Source: Diacronema lutheri (taxonomy: Eukaryota > Haptophyta > Pavlovophyceae > Pavlovales > Pavlovaceae). From it: a stretch of 64,000 bases of DNA. The DNA is taken from the NCBI GenBank assembly GCA_019448385.1, contig JAGTXO010000002.1, positions 806,001 through 870,000 on the forward strand, written 5' to 3'. This document shows, in pieces, positions 9,089-21,373 of this stretch. The translations under genes and the position numbers were made by a program. Below the pieces are notes generated by a model. The model was not told the origin of the DNA, did not search any database, and worked only from the letters and a program-made list of their open reading frames with translations. Position 1 is the first letter of the stretch. Every line of letters begins with the position of its first letter.

Positions 9089-12000
9089 ATGGCCAAGCCG
9101 ACGACATGGCACGTAACGGAGTCGATGTGCGTGCTGCACGTCCGCGTCAGGTCCCGTGCATGGCCACGCGCGGGTTCACGCGGCAGGCGCGCATCCGAGC
9201 TGAAACCGCTCGCCGCGTGCGTCGCCGTGCCACGCGCCGATGCGCCGCAGGCTAAGCGCAGGCAGCTCGACGTCCGGCGTGCACTACGTCGACGAGAAGC
9301 GCGTCATGGTTGTGAGCGGCGCTCGCGTGAAGATCGGCTCGGATGCCGCGCTCGGCGCGCCCGCGACCTTCTTGCCGTGCCCGACGCCGCACGGCATCTC
9401 ATGCGCCGCTGCCAGCTGGCGACGCGGCGTTCTGGCGTTTGCCGAGAAGGGTCTTCGCCCGACGGTCTACGTGCACGCCGTGCCGAGCCTCAAGCGCGTG
9501 GCAAAACTTGAGGGTGCGCGCCGAACGCGAGCTGCGGCGCACGCGCTCCGCGCCGAGCGCGCCCCGCTGCCGGCAACATCCGTGCAGCGCCGACGCGCGC
9601 GCGCGTGCCGCAACCCACGCCGCGCGCAGGCGGCGCGGACCTCGAGGTGTGCGCGCTCTCGTTCGCGCGCAACCAGCCGTGGCTTTTCTCGCTCTCGCAG
9701 CCGCCCGACTTGTGCCTCTGCGTGTGGGACTGGCAGCGCGCCCAGCCCATCTGCCGCGCCAAGGCGCTCACGCAAGCATTGCACCTCGTCGCGAGCCCTG
9801 CAGACGCGCACTTTGCCGCGATGCTCACGCGCTCGGGCATCACGCTCTGGCACGTGCGCCAGACGTATGACCAGCACGTGCTCTCGTCAGTGCACATCGT
9901 GCCGCCGCGTGACGCGGGTTCGGATGACGACACAACGCTCGGCGTGCTCGGCGGCACGGGCGCAGACGGCGGCGTGGGCGGCTTCAGCGCAATCGCGTGG
10001 GGCTCGGACGCGCTGCTCTACGCGTCGACGGCGTTGGGCGCGCTGTGCTGCTACGAGGTGCCGGGTGGCACCGAGCTCGCCGAGCGGCGCGGCGCGCTGC
10101 CCGACGGCGCCTCCGCAATGATCTCGCTGCGCAGCCACCTGCTCGCGGCCGTCGGCGCGTGCGTGGTGTTTGTCGAGCTCGAGTCCCTTGCGATCTGCCT
10201 GAGCGTGCAGCTCGGCGCGTCGGTGCGCTCGTTCGCGCTCTCGCCGCTGTGCACGGCGCTCATCGCCGAGTGCGACGACGGCGAGACGCGCAAGCTCGTC
10301 CTAACACATCTCGACCGCGTCCCGTCGACGGCCGACGCGGCGCGCGCGGCCGCCGCGCTGCTCGCGAGCGGAGGCGACAGCGGAGCGGCCGGCGGCGGCG
10401 GTGGCGGCGGTGCGGCGGACGACGCTGTGTCCGTCGTGTCAATCGGCTCGGCGCTCACCGGCGCCGTCCACGGCCTCGGCGTGCTGCCCGCATTCGACGG
10501 CGACGGCGACGGCGACAATCGTGCGCCGCCTTGCGCCGTGACGTGCGCATCCGACGGCTCCGTGTGCGTGTGGGACCTGGGCTCTGCTGAGCTGCTCAGC
10601 CGCGAGAGGCTGCCCGAGGGCACACTGCCGAGCGCGCTCGCCGTCAGCCGACCGAACGCGCTCGTCGCGCTCGGCTCGGACGGCGGCGTCCTGCGCCTCC
10701 TCCGTCGCACGTCCGCCGGGTCATTCGCCCTCGTCCTCGTCGCCAAGTATTCGACGGCGGCGGTGAGTGCGCTCGCCTTCGACGCGGACGGCGCCTACCT
10801 GGCGGTGGCGCACGCGGACGGCGTGGTCGCGTTCGTCGGCGCGTTCAAAGAGTTGAGGACGCTCGGCGTCGCCATCAGCGCCGTGTCCGCCCGCCCGCTC
10901 GCGCTCGCGTGGGTCGGCGGCGGCTCCGCATCGGCGCGGCTTGTCGTCTCGTGCGACAACCGTACCGTCGTCCGGCTGCTCCCGCCCTCGCTCTCGGCGC
11001 AGCCTGCGGACGACCTGCGGCTCACGCGCGCGGACACGCGGCCGCGCGCCACCAAGCTCCCCGCCGTCGCGCACGCCCTCGCGCCCGCACCGCCCGCGAT
11101 GGGCGCGAATGGCGTGCTCGCGGCGTGTTCGGACGGCTCTGTGCGGCTGTACACCGTGGCCGCGGACGATGCGAAGGGCGGCGCGCTCGTCGGCGACGAG
11201 GTGGGCGCGGGCGTGGGAGGCGAGGCGGACGGCGCAGCAGCCGCGGCTTCATCGCCGCCCCTCGCCGGTGAAGTGTGCGCAAAGCACCCGACCGCCGCAA
11301 AGGCGATTGCCGTGAGCGCAGACGGTCGCCATTTTGTGTCCGCCTCCGAGGCGGGCGTCGTGCTCGTGAGCGACGCGCTCGCGCCGGCCGGCGGCGGCGC
11401 GCGCGCCGAGTGGTCGCTGCGCGCGCACGATTCTCTGCTCGGCGGCGTCGCGCGCGTCGCCATCCTCGCGACGGACGGGCAGAGCGCGCTCACGCTCGCG
11501 TCAGTCGGGTGCGACGGCGTGATGTACGTTGCGGAGCTGGTGCACTCGGACGCGCCTTCGCGCGTACCACCCGCCGCGCCAAACGAGCTCAACAGCGCGC
11601 CAGTGGCGCTCGATGACGCAACGGCGGTCGACGCGGACGTGCCCGAGAGACTCGGCGCCGCCGTCGCCGCCGTCTCGCCCGAGGAGAGCGCACGCCGCGC
11701 GGCCGCGCGCGCCGAGGGCGCGGCCAAGCTTGACGCGATCCGCACGCAGCTTGACGCACTGCTGCGGCGCAACGCGCAGGCGGAGCCGCTTGAGCGGCTG
11801 AGCGAGCACGAGCTGCTCGTCGACGAGCGGCTGCGCGAGCAGCTCGCCGCCGAGGCCGAGGCGGAGGCCGCCGCGTTCAAGGCGAGCGCGCGCCGCACTA
11901 ACCTGGGCAAGGAGTTGCAGTGGCAGAGGCTGCGTGCGGAGCTCGTTGAGCCCATGGCGACGCGAGGCACGGCCATTGAACCGCTGCAGCCGCCAAAGGT

Positions 12001-15000
12001 CGACGAGACGTCGACCGCGGCCGTGCTCGCCGTCGGCGGCGCGCGCAAGAGCGTCACGCCCGCCGGCGCGGCCGACGAGGCAGCCGCGCCCGCGCCGTCG
12101 GCGGTGACCAACTTCCCGATCAGGCGGCCGTCGGATCGCGAGGCGCGCGCGCTGCGCGGGATCGCGCTCCTGCGCGAGGTCGAACTCCGCGAGAACGCGT
12201 GGCTCGCGACCGAGCGCCTCGCCGAGGAGAGCATTGGCCTCGCTGCCTTCGAGGAGCCGGCGTCGATCGGCGCCGCGATCGGCGGGCTGCCCGGCGAGGC
12301 GCTCGTCGATGCGGCCGGCGCGGCCGGCGCGGCCGCGGCGGCAAAGGCGGAGGCGCAGAGCGCGGCGGACGAGGCGGAGGCGGAGGCGGACGCGCTACTC
12401 GGCGGCGACGATGCGGATGGCGACGATGCGGACAACGCCGCCGATGCTGATGCCAACGCGCGCCGTAGGTCGAGCGTCGCCCTCGCCGCCGCGGCTGCCA
12501 CGGCCGCTGCGAGCGCGGCGGCCGCAGCGGCGGGCGGCGGCGGTGCGGCGGCGGCGCCGGCCATCGCGTTGCTCGCCGCCGCGGCGGGCCGCGCGCTCAC
12601 GACCCGCGAGCTCGTGTACGCACCGTACGAGGTGTACACGGAGCGGCGGCAGATCGCGCAGGCGTTGCTGTCAGCGCAGCTGAGCGCGCAGACCAAGGCA
12701 AAGTTCAACGGCCTCTTCGATCAGCTCCTCGCCGCCAAGCACAAGGAGCTCGAGCGAATCGCGGAGAAGGACGCGCGCATTGACGAGATCTGCGCCGAGC
12801 TCGGCGAGCCATCGAGCGCCTACCGTCCGACCCTCTCCGAACTCGAAGAGCCCGACCGACTGCTGCACGTCGCACCGTCGGAGATCCGTGCGTGCAAGTG
12901 GGAAAGCGCCGACGAGCGCACCAAGCGCGAGGCGGCGGAGCGGCTCGCGCTCGAGCGGGCGGCCGCAGCCGACAAGGATGACGCCGCGCGCCGCGCGCTC
13001 AAGCAGATGATGCGCGGCACGCTCGACAAGCGCAAGGAGGGCGACTTGACCGAGGCGCTCGTCCCGCCGCCATTTGTGGGCGTCAAGCCCGTCGACGACC
13101 TGACCGACGCAGAGCTCGCGCAGCTGCGCGAGTATGAGGCGCTGGCGAAGAAGGCGGAGGAGGAGCGCGACAAGGCACGCCGCGCGCTCAACGCCGAGCT
13201 CGGCCGGCTGCACGCTGAGACGGCCGAGCTGTGCCGCGGCTTCAACGCGAGGCTCGGCGCGCTCGCCCTCGAGAAGCTTGACTACGCGCAGGCGGTGCAC
13301 GAGCACGAGCTCGTGCTGATCAAGGCGGCGCAGTCGCAGATGCGCTCGGCGAGCGCCGCGCGGCGCGAGACCGAGCTCGTCGCGCAGCTTGCTGCGCTCA
13401 ACGCGCGCCGCGCCGAGACGGCGCAAGCGCGCGCCTCATTTCGCGCACGCGTCGACGAGGCGCGCGACGCGCACGAGCGCGCCGAGGCAGACAGCAAGCT
13501 GCGCGGGAACGAGAAGACGTTCCGCACGCGCGAGTTTGCCGACTGCCCCGAGTACGTCGACGCGCTCTGGCGCCTCTTTCGAAGGCGCGAGACGGTCGTT
13601 GTGCGCGCGGACGCTGACGGCGCGGGCGCGGGCGGCGCCGCGGCCGTCGGCGTGTCCGCCGACCCTCTCGCCTCCGTGAACGGCGCGGCGGGCGGGGCCA
13701 TTGAACGCACCGACCTGACGACGGTGCACGGCGTCGCGGAACTCGACCCCTTCCTGCCCTTCGACCGCGCGGCGATCGCGCGCCGCGAGGAGATCGCGCC
13801 TCTCGACCCGGGCGCGGAGATGCCCGAGGGCATGTCCTTCGCGATCTGGGACAGGCTTGAGAGGCTGCGCGCCGACAAGATCGCCAAGGAGGAGGAGGCA
13901 GCCGCGCGCAAGGCCGACCTCGACGCGATGGAAGCGTGCGGCGCACCGCCTGCCCCACGACGCCACTTGGCGTGCGGGCGCACGTCGCGCGCCGACGGTG
14001 CCGCGCCTGTCTCTCTGCGCCCTGAACCCCTCCTCCCCCCCCCCCCCCCCCCTCCTCCCCCCCTCCTCGCCCGTCTCTCTGCGCCCTGAACCCCTCCTCC
14101 CCCCCCCCTCCTCCCCCCCTCCTCGCCCGTCTCTCTGCGCCCTGAACCCCTCCTCCCCCCCCTCCTCCTCCCCCCCTCCTCGCCCGTCTCTCTGCGCCCT
14201 GAACCCCTCCTCCCCCCCCCCCTCCTCCCCCCCTCCTCGCCCGTCTCTCTGCGCCCTGAACCCCTCCTCCCCCCCCCCCCCTCCTCCCCCCCTCCTCGCC
14301 CCGTCCACGTTGCAACAGCTACCTCGCCGAGCTCGACGCAGAGGACGAGTCAGCCGAGCACGCGTTCACCGAGCTCGACCTACAGCTCGCCGCCTTCCGC
14401 GAGGCCAAGGACAGGGTACGCCGCGCGCGCTGCGTTGCAGCAGCCGCCGCCTTCCTGCGCACAGTCCGCGCGCCACCGACTCGGGCGCCTGCGCCGCGCT
14501 GCGCGCGCGCACGCTCGCTGCCGCTGCGCGCAGGCGATCTGGGACGTGCCAATCCCGCTCAAGCTCAAGCAGGGCCAGATCGAGGTCGAGCAGGCGGCCG
14601 TTGTCACTGACATGGGCAACGCGCTCTTTGTGCCGCGCGCAGCCGTGCAGCTGCTCAACGGCGATATTCGCAAGCTGGGCGGCGAGAAGGTCGAGATCCT
14701 CAAGGAGGTGCGAGACTTTCGCAAAGGCATCGCAGAGCTCGTCTGGGATAACGAGCGGCTCGCGATGGAGGGCGACGACCTCATCGACCGCACGCGCGAA
14801 TTTCAGCTGCTGCGCGTCACCAAGGACCTGCAGCGGCTGATGAAAGGCGGCGGCGAGGAGAATCATTCTGCGGAGGTCGCGCAGCTCGAGCGCAAGCTCA
14901 ATTCCATGGTCTCCGCGCACGAGCAGAGGGTCGCCGAGCGCGAGCGGCAGCTGGGCAAGATGCGCAGGCTGCGCGCCGAGAAGGACGCTGAGCTGTCGAG

Positions 15001-15394
15001 GCTGCACGCGCAGATTCAGGTGCGCGCGCGAGGCCGCCCGCGCGCGCCGAGGCTGGCCGAACGGGCGCGCGGAGCCGCGCCACGCGCCCGCGCGGCTCAT
15101 TGCCGCGCGCGCGTCCCGCCCGCCGCGTTCACGGCCGCGCGCGCTCAGTCGCTCGAGGCGACCGTGTCCGAGCGCGAGACGATCGTGCACATTCAGTCCT
15201 CGGCGGGCGGCGACGACTCGCTCGACGCGGGCGAGCGCGTGCAGCACGTGCATATGCAGCGCAAGCTCAAGTCGCTCATCCAGATGCAGGCGCAAGAGAT
15301 CGACCTGCTGCGCGAGGAGCTCGACCGGTTGCGCAGGCGCACATTCCCGACGTTCACGCACTACGAGCAAGCGCGTAGGCAGCCGGTTGACTGA
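9089..15394 (+). CDS. CFAP43: CFAP43-like cilia and flagella associated WD40/coiled-coil protein
   Basis: Join 9089..9126, 9251..9513, 9630..13935, 14319..14415, 14534..15019, 15149..15394 (1811 aa; every junction closes in phase with GT-AG). The first about 750 residues are degenerate WD40 blades (LCLCVWDWQRAQP, SDGSVCVWDLGSAEL, CSDGSVRLYTVA). The rest is Ala-rich coiled coil holding stretches that match the CFAP43/CFAP44 family: AQAEPLERLSEHELLVDERL, LVEPMATRGTAIEPL, a FADCPEYVDALWRLFRRR block, MPEGMSFAIWDRL and LKLKQGQIEVEQ. The late order (KQGQIEVE, then DFRKGIAELVWDNERL, then LLRVTKDLQ) favours CFAP43, part of the tether linking the inner dynein f/I1 heads to axonemal doublets. CFAP44 is the alternative. 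The first exon is only 38 nt. Intron 3 (383 nt) holds a C-rich minisatellite. Confidence 0.72.
14009..14302 (+). repeat. C-rich minisatellite, five units of about 57 bp, in CFAP43-like intron 3
   Basis: Units start with gtctctctgcgccctgaacc at 14009, 14073, 14129, 14186 and 14243, followed by TCCTCC and runs of C. Spacing is 64, 56, 57 and 57 bp; the first unit has the longest C-run. The block is almost pure pyrimidine on the coding strand and ends about 15 nt before the acceptor at 14316-14318, so it works as a greatly enlarged polypyrimidine tract. Confidence 0.9.
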
Positions 15395-15441
15395 CGCTAC
15401 TCGAATGCGAAGCGTAGGGGTGACTCTGACTCTGGACTCTT

Positions 15442-15467
15442 GGTGTTTTGCATCTTTTCAAGACACC
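15442..15467. terminator. Hairpin in CFAP43/WNK convergent spacer
   Basis: Arms ggtgtttt (15442-15449) and aagacacc (15460-15467) pair over 8 positions with one T-G wobble, around a 10-nt loop. It ends 4 nt from the WNK stop codon and lies 48 nt past the CFAP43-like stop. A 3'-end role is inference. Confidence 0.35.
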
Positions 15468-15470
15468 TCA

Positions 15471-17294
15471 TCATTGCTCGCCCTTGAACGCGTGCACCGG
15501 TCCGCCGAGTTGACTGCCGTTGCCGTTGGCGATTGGCGCATACGAATCGCAGCCGTGGTTTGGCAGCAGAGGCGCGACGCCCGCGGCCGCAAGCGACTGG
15601 TGGTGCGAAAGCGGTGCCATGCCCGAGTCGGCCGACTGCGAGCGCGAGAAGCTGCCCGCTGGGTGCATCGGCGTGTCGAAGGAGGAGGAGCGATTTCGCA
15701 CGCCCACAATCGGCAGCACAACCTCGCCCGAGCCTGCGTCCGCGTCGCCAAGCATCTCGTTCGTCTCGGCGATCTCGCCGTGAAGCACGTGGCCAGGCGC
15801 CGCGAAGGCCATCCCTTTGAGCCGCTGCGCGTGTGCGTGCGCATGTGCCTGGTCCTGCTCCATCCTGCGCTCAACAAGCACGCAGCGCGGCGAAGCGAAT
15901 TCGGGCGAAGGGCGGGGCTGCTCAGAGCGCAGCTTGCGGACAAAAGGCGGGGCCGCACACGTCGGGCAGGACGCGCGCGCGCGCGACGGTCACCTGCTGA
16001 TCGCCTCCTCCACTCTCGCGCGGTTCTGCTCGGCCAAGGCGGTCGTGTGCTTGGCGTGCGCGCGCATCTCCGAAGCAATGTCCTCGACGGAGCTCGGCTG
16101 CGCAACAACCGGCCCGTCCTCGTTCGGCTGATGGTGCGCGTCGGGCATTGCCAGCGAGCTGAGCGCGGGCGCTCCCGTCTGTGTCGGGAGCATGGCTGGC
16201 GCGCCCGACGACGTGAGCTGCTGCAGCGAGTGAAGGTGGTGCAGCTGCGTGCCGAGCGCGCCATTCGCGTCCATGCCCACTGCGACAGAGCGAGCGATCA
16301 CGGGCGGTGTGAGGCGAGAGGGTGGCGCCGCGCGCGCCCAAGACGGTGAGCGCAGGCTGCCGTGGCGAGCATCAACAAAGGCGTTATGGCAGCGGTAACG
16401 GCGCTGGCGCGAAAAGGCGTGGCGCAGCGAGCGAGGCAGGCTCACCGGGCAAGGAGACGGAGCGCGGCGGCAGGACAGCCCCGCCCGAGCTGAGCGCGCT
16501 GCCCAGCTGTGGCGGGAATGGCTGACCGACGGCCGGCACCACGCCGAGCTGGCTCGGCGCCGCGTGGGCGGCGGGGAGAGGCGGGGAGCCGTTTGCGCTG
16601 CCGCTCGGCCGTCCGGTGCCGTGCATCGCGAGCATCGGCGGCAGCGGGAGCGGCGCGACAAGTGCGTGCGCGTGCTCTTGCCCATGCGCCAGCCCGCCGC
16701 TCCCGCTGCCGCTCGGCGCGCTGCCGCCCGCACCCGCGACGACGCCAACCGCGCCGTTCTCCGCATCGGCGTGCGTGCCCTGGTCCATGCTGCTCGGCGC
16801 TGACGCTGACCTGCTCGCCTGGTTGAGCGCGTGCGCGTGTGGCCGTTGACTAAGCTGCGCGTAGCTGAGCTGCGGAAGCGACGCGCCGTGCTCGATGTGC
16901 GCGAGCTGCATGCCGGCGCCAAGCGGGGGAAGGCCGGGCGCCCCGACCTGCGCGTCGCTGTACGGTGCGGGGGCGCAGCCGTACTCGCCGAGCGCCAAGC
17001 TGGACGTGGGCAACGCGGACGGCGCGCCGTACTGAGGCGGCGCGAGCGACGCCGTCAAGGACTGCGACTGCTGCGGCAGCGGCGGCTGCGCGCCAAACTG
17101 GGCATGGTGGAGCAGAGCCTGCTGGGCGACGAGCGGCTGCGAGCTTTGGCCGGGCAGCATCTGTGCGCCCTGCGACTGCGCGTAGGCGAGAGGTATTTGC
17201 GCCGGTGGAGGCAGCGTTGAATATTGCATTGGCCACTGCTGCTGCTGCGGAGGCGGACCACCGCCTTGTGTCACCTGCTGCTGCATCGCGCGCA

Positions 17295-17329
<35 letters not shown>

Positions 17330-18308
17330 GCCTGCTGCTGCGCCTGCTGCTGCATCGCCGCATGCTGCTGCGCCTGCATGTGCGCCTGCTGCTGCTGCTG
17401 TTGCTGCTGCGCCTGCTGCTGCTGCGCCTGCTGCTGCTGCGCCTGCTGCTGCGCGGCCGCATACGCTTGCGCCTGCTCCTGCGCGGCCTGCGCCTGCTGC
17501 TTCGCGGCGTGCTGCATACCGGCTGACCATGTCGGCTGGTGGCCGTGCTGGGCGCCCAGGTGGACGTCCTGCGGCCAGCTCTGCGCGCTGTGCATCTGCT
17601 GCTGCAGCTGCGACGGCTGCGCGATCGACTGCTGCACGGCGTCGGTTGGCGCCGGCCATGCGCCCTGCTGCTGGAGGGGCTGGCCGGCCGGCGCGGACCA
17701 CTGCTGCTGGAGCTGCAGGGGCTGCTGTGGCACAAGCTGCAGCTCGGATTGGGGCTGCCATTGCGGCTGCTGCTGCCAGTGCGCGACCGGCACGTGCGGC
17801 TGCGCGTGCGCGGCCGCCGTCGACTGCGGCTGCGGCTGCGGCTGCTGCGGCGGCCACGGCTGCGGCTGCTGTTCAGGCAGCACGTGCCACGTGTGCGCGC
17901 CCGGCAACTGCTGCGGCGGCGGATGGCTGAGCACGTGCTGCTCGGGCAGCGCGGCCGGCGCCGTGAAGACGCCCGAAACGTGCTGCGTGTGCGCGTGGTG
18001 AACCTGCTGCTGCATCTGCTGCATCTGCAGCTGCTGCTGCGTGTCAGGCAGCTGCATCTGCAGCTGCTCCTGCGCCAACTGGTCGTGTGCCTGCCACTGC
18101 GCTGTGAGCTGCGACTGAGCGAGCGGCGGTTGCTGCCATACGGGCGGCTCGTGCGACTGCCATGCGGTGGGCGCAGCCTGGTGCAGCGGAGGGGCCTGCG
18201 CCACCTGCGCGTACTGCAGCTGCTGCTGCTGCTGCAACGGCTGCTGCTGCAACGGTTGCATGGCCATTGCGCCCGAATGCTGCTGCTGCTGTTGCTGTTG
18301 TTGCTGCG

Positions 18309-18343
<35 letters not shown>

Positions 18344-18470
18344 GCTTGCGCCTGCTGCGCCTGCACCGCGTACACCTGCTGCTGCGCCTGCCGGTGCGCC
18401 TCGGCCCGCGCCTGTGCCTCAGCGTGCGCGTGTGCGTGCGCCTGCGCCTGCGCGTGCGCCTGCTGGGCCG

Positions 18471-18520
<50 letters not shown>

Positions 18521-21228
18521 GCCTGCTGCTGCTGCTGCTGCGCCTGCTGCTGCTGCTGCTGCGCCTGCTGCTGCTGCTGCTGCTGCTGCGCCTGCTGCTG
18601 CGCCACCGCTGCAGCGACGGCCCTCTCGCGCTCGAGCACTGCAAGCTGCTGCTGGCGTTGCTCCTCCTCGTGTGCCTGCTGCTGCAGCTGCTGCAGCAGC
18701 TGCTGCTGCTCCTCGACACCCTCGCCCCATTGCGGCTGCCCCGTCGGCTGCTGCGGCGGCAACGGCGCGGGCGCGGCCGGCATCGGCTGCTGCGGCTCGG
18801 TGTGCGCGTCGGACGGCTGCGGCGGCGGCGGCGAGTGCGGTTGCGACGCGGACGGCGGCGCGGGCGGCGGCGCGCCCGCCGTCTGGCCGACCAAAGCACC
18901 CGCCTCAAGTTCGCGCAGCTTCTCGCGAATGAGCGCCGCCACGTCTTCGAGCGGCGCCTCTACCTTGAGCTCGGCCTTCATCTCGCCAGCGACCGCCTCG
19001 GGCGTGTCCTGCCCCGGCGTGAACACGAAGGAGACGTCCTGCAGTCGGCCGTCGGCCCAGACGGTGATGTGCAACTTCGAGCCGCCCTCGCTCGTGCCGA
19101 AGCGCTCGTCGACGGGCGATGCGGCCGCCTCGCGCCCGCCTGGCGGGGGGCGGAGCTGCGCGGATGCCGGCGGTGGCCCTGTGTGCGAGAGGCGCGCGTC
19201 CTCCAGGCTGAGAGCGCCGACGGGCGGGACGGCAGCTGGCGCGACGGGCGGCGGGCCGGGCGGCAGGCCAGGCAGCGCGGGCGGCACGGCGAGCGGCGCA
19301 GCGTGCTCGAGCGCAGGACTGCCGCAGGACTGGGCGGGCGTGTCGTTTGGCTTCTCCACAGAGGGCGCATCCACGCCAGGCGCAGTGCCCTCCGTCGCGA
19401 GCTCGTCCGGCACGGCAGGCGCAATCGGTTGAGGCACGGACGGCTGAGGCACGGCGTGCGCCGGCACGGGCGCAGCCGGCGCAGCAGCCAGCGCAGCCAT
19501 CTCGCCGTTGGCGTCATCGGCTGGCACGGCCGCGCCGAGCGGTAGCCGCGCGTGCGATGGTTGGTGGGTCACGACCGAGAGGGCCGTCGAGGCGGCCGAG
19601 CCTTCCTCGGGGAGGGGCGTGAGCTGCGCGTCGCGCACCTCGACGGGCGACTTGTCGAGCTCCGAGTCTGACGTGAGGAAGGGCGCTCTGAGCAGATCGG
19701 CGCTCTCCTTCCGATCTGCCGGGTCCGTGGCGATGCACATCTCAATGAACTCGGTGGTCTCTTTGTCGGCGATGCGCTCGAGCACGGCAGGCCGCACACC
19801 CTGCGCGGCGCGGCGCGGCGCGGCGCAGCGGCGTGCGGCGGAGAGTTGGCGGTGCGTGACGGCTAGCCCAAGGGTCTGAATTCGCCGCGCCGCGCGCGTG
19901 CCGTGCAAACGTACCGCCGTGACCTTTTTGAAGATCTGCGCCGGATTCTTGCACTCGGCGTACGGGTACTCGCTCGTAATCATCTCCATCACGCACAGCC
20001 CGAACGCGTAGATGTCCACGAGCCGGTTGTAGTTCTCGTCGTACATCTCCGGCGCCATGAACTCAGGGGTGCCTGTGGAGCGCGGCGACCGGGCACGCGC
20101 GCGCAGACACGCCGGGCATGTCGCCGCATTCAGGCCGCGCGCGCAGGCGAGCGCCGCGCGCAGCCCCGCCGCGGTAGCAGCGGTGCCTGCTCGGCTCGCG
20201 CCAGCCGCACGCGCTGCGCTCATGCGGCTCCGTCGGCACAACCCGAGCCGGACAGCTCGTTCGCATGCTGGCGTACATGCCGCGCGGCCACCCATCATCA
20301 AAAGCCACGGCGCTCGCTGCGCTGGCGACACGGCTCGTGCGTGCGCTCGGCCGGAACGCCGCCGCGTACTCGCCGCTTCGGCGCGCGGTACGCTGCTCCC
20401 CTCGCATTGCGCCGCGCCCCACGGCACAGCGCGGCCCGCGGTGCGACCGCCGCTCGCGATGCGACGCGAGCGCTTCGCGCAACGCGGCGCACCGATGACG
20501 CTCGCGGCGTGCGACTGCTTGCCGAGTGAGGTGGAGAGTCCCAGGTCGCCGATCTTCACCTCGCCCGCATTGCCGTTGATAAAGATGTTGTCGCACTTGA
20601 GGTCGCGGTGGATGATCGAGCGCTCGTGCAGAAAGGCGAGGCCGGACAGGATTTGGCGACACCAGTCCTTCACCACGCGCCGCTTCACGCGCTTGTGCTT
20701 GCCCACGAAGCTGCGCGCGCGGATGCGCCATGCGCCGGCGCGGTCAGCGCGCGCGAGGCGCGCACACGCATACCGCACGAGTGCGCTCACTCCTTGAGCG
20801 TGCCCGACGTCATCATCTCGGTGATGAAGACGAGGCGGTCGCCCGCGCCACGAAAGTGCCCAAAGAAGTTGATGATGTTCGGGTGGTGCAGATTCTGCAG
20901 CAGCTCGATCTCCATCTCGACCTGCTTCTCGGCCTGCGATAACGCCGTCTGCGAGTTGGCCTTGCTCCCAAACTTGACCACGTTCCACGCGACCTCGCGC
21001 GCCTGCTCGTCGTCGAAGCCCTTGTACACGGTCTTGAAGCTCCCCTCGCCGAGCAGCACGTTGAGCTGCGCCGCGCGGACACGGGGCGCAGCTCCCGTGA
21101 GGCTCGCGCGCGGGGCAACGCGGCCGGCCGCCCGAGTGGCGGCGCGCGCACGCAGCGCGCGGGCGCACCCGGTGAAAGCGCCCGTTTCCGCCAGTCTCGA
21201 CGTACGCGCCGTCCTCCTCAGCAGACAT
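15471..21228 (-). CDS. WNK (with-no-lysine) family protein kinase with polyglutamine C-terminal region
   Basis: Complement of join 15471..15864, 15994..16279, 16446..19800, 19915..20072, 20493..20710, 20791..21065, 21169..21228 (1581 aa, all junctions in phase). The kinase starts after about 25 residues: GEGSFKTVYKGFD supplies the Lys in the glycine-rich loop that defines WNKs, and subdomain II reads EVAWNVVKF without the usual Lys. Then come SGTLKDFVGKHKRVK, HRDLKCDNIFI, the WNK-type DLG (IGDLGLSTSLG) and SVIG/TPEFMAPEMYDENY. An OSR1_C/PF2-like module follows at KLHITVWADGRLQDVSF. The remaining roughly 900 residues are Gln-rich, with runs of up to 16 CAG codons. WNKs sense chloride and osmotic state and activate SPAK/OSR1-type kinases. 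The 420-nt intron inside the activation segment is stop-free and a multiple of three. Confidence 0.9.
18472..18519 (-). repeat. (CAG)16 microsatellite in WNK gene
   Basis: Sixteen uninterrupted CTG triplets on the plus strand, CAG on the coding strand, encode a Gln run. Shorter CAG tracts flank it across about 17230-18720, broken mainly by GCG/GCC Ala codons. Length polymorphism is expected. Confidence 0.95.
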
Positions 21229-21373
21229 CGCACGTCTGCTGACGCCCGTCACCCTCCGCCGCCACCCGCCCGCACAAGCCCTCCGCCCGATGCTCAGGCC
21301 GAGGGCGCCCTCCGACCTTCTGCACACTCCGGACAGTCCGGGCCAACAGGAGTCCAAAAGGGCGCGAAGAGCA
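21229..21373. promoter_or_regulatory. Divergent promoter region, WNK / gamma-tubulin complex gene
   Basis: 145 bp between chosen start codons, or 61 bp if the alternative upstream ATG at 21290 is used for the plus-strand gene. No clear element is visible. Confidence 0.35.

Noticed and set aside
10795-12708. Serine/alanine-rich minus-strand ORF of 637 codons
   Set aside because: It is the antisense of the CFAP43-like coding exon, and high GC keeps antisense frames open.
13989-14310. C-rich repeats as a Pro-rich coding segment of the CFAP43-like protein
   Set aside because: Splicing 13935 to 14319 closes the frame into the conserved coiled coil, while the read-through ends at a stop soon after the first unit.
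17224-18932. Plus-strand leucine-, alanine- and cysteine-rich proteins opposite the WNK tail
   Set aside because: They are antisense readings of the CAG/CTG repeats; the minus strand has the supported gene.
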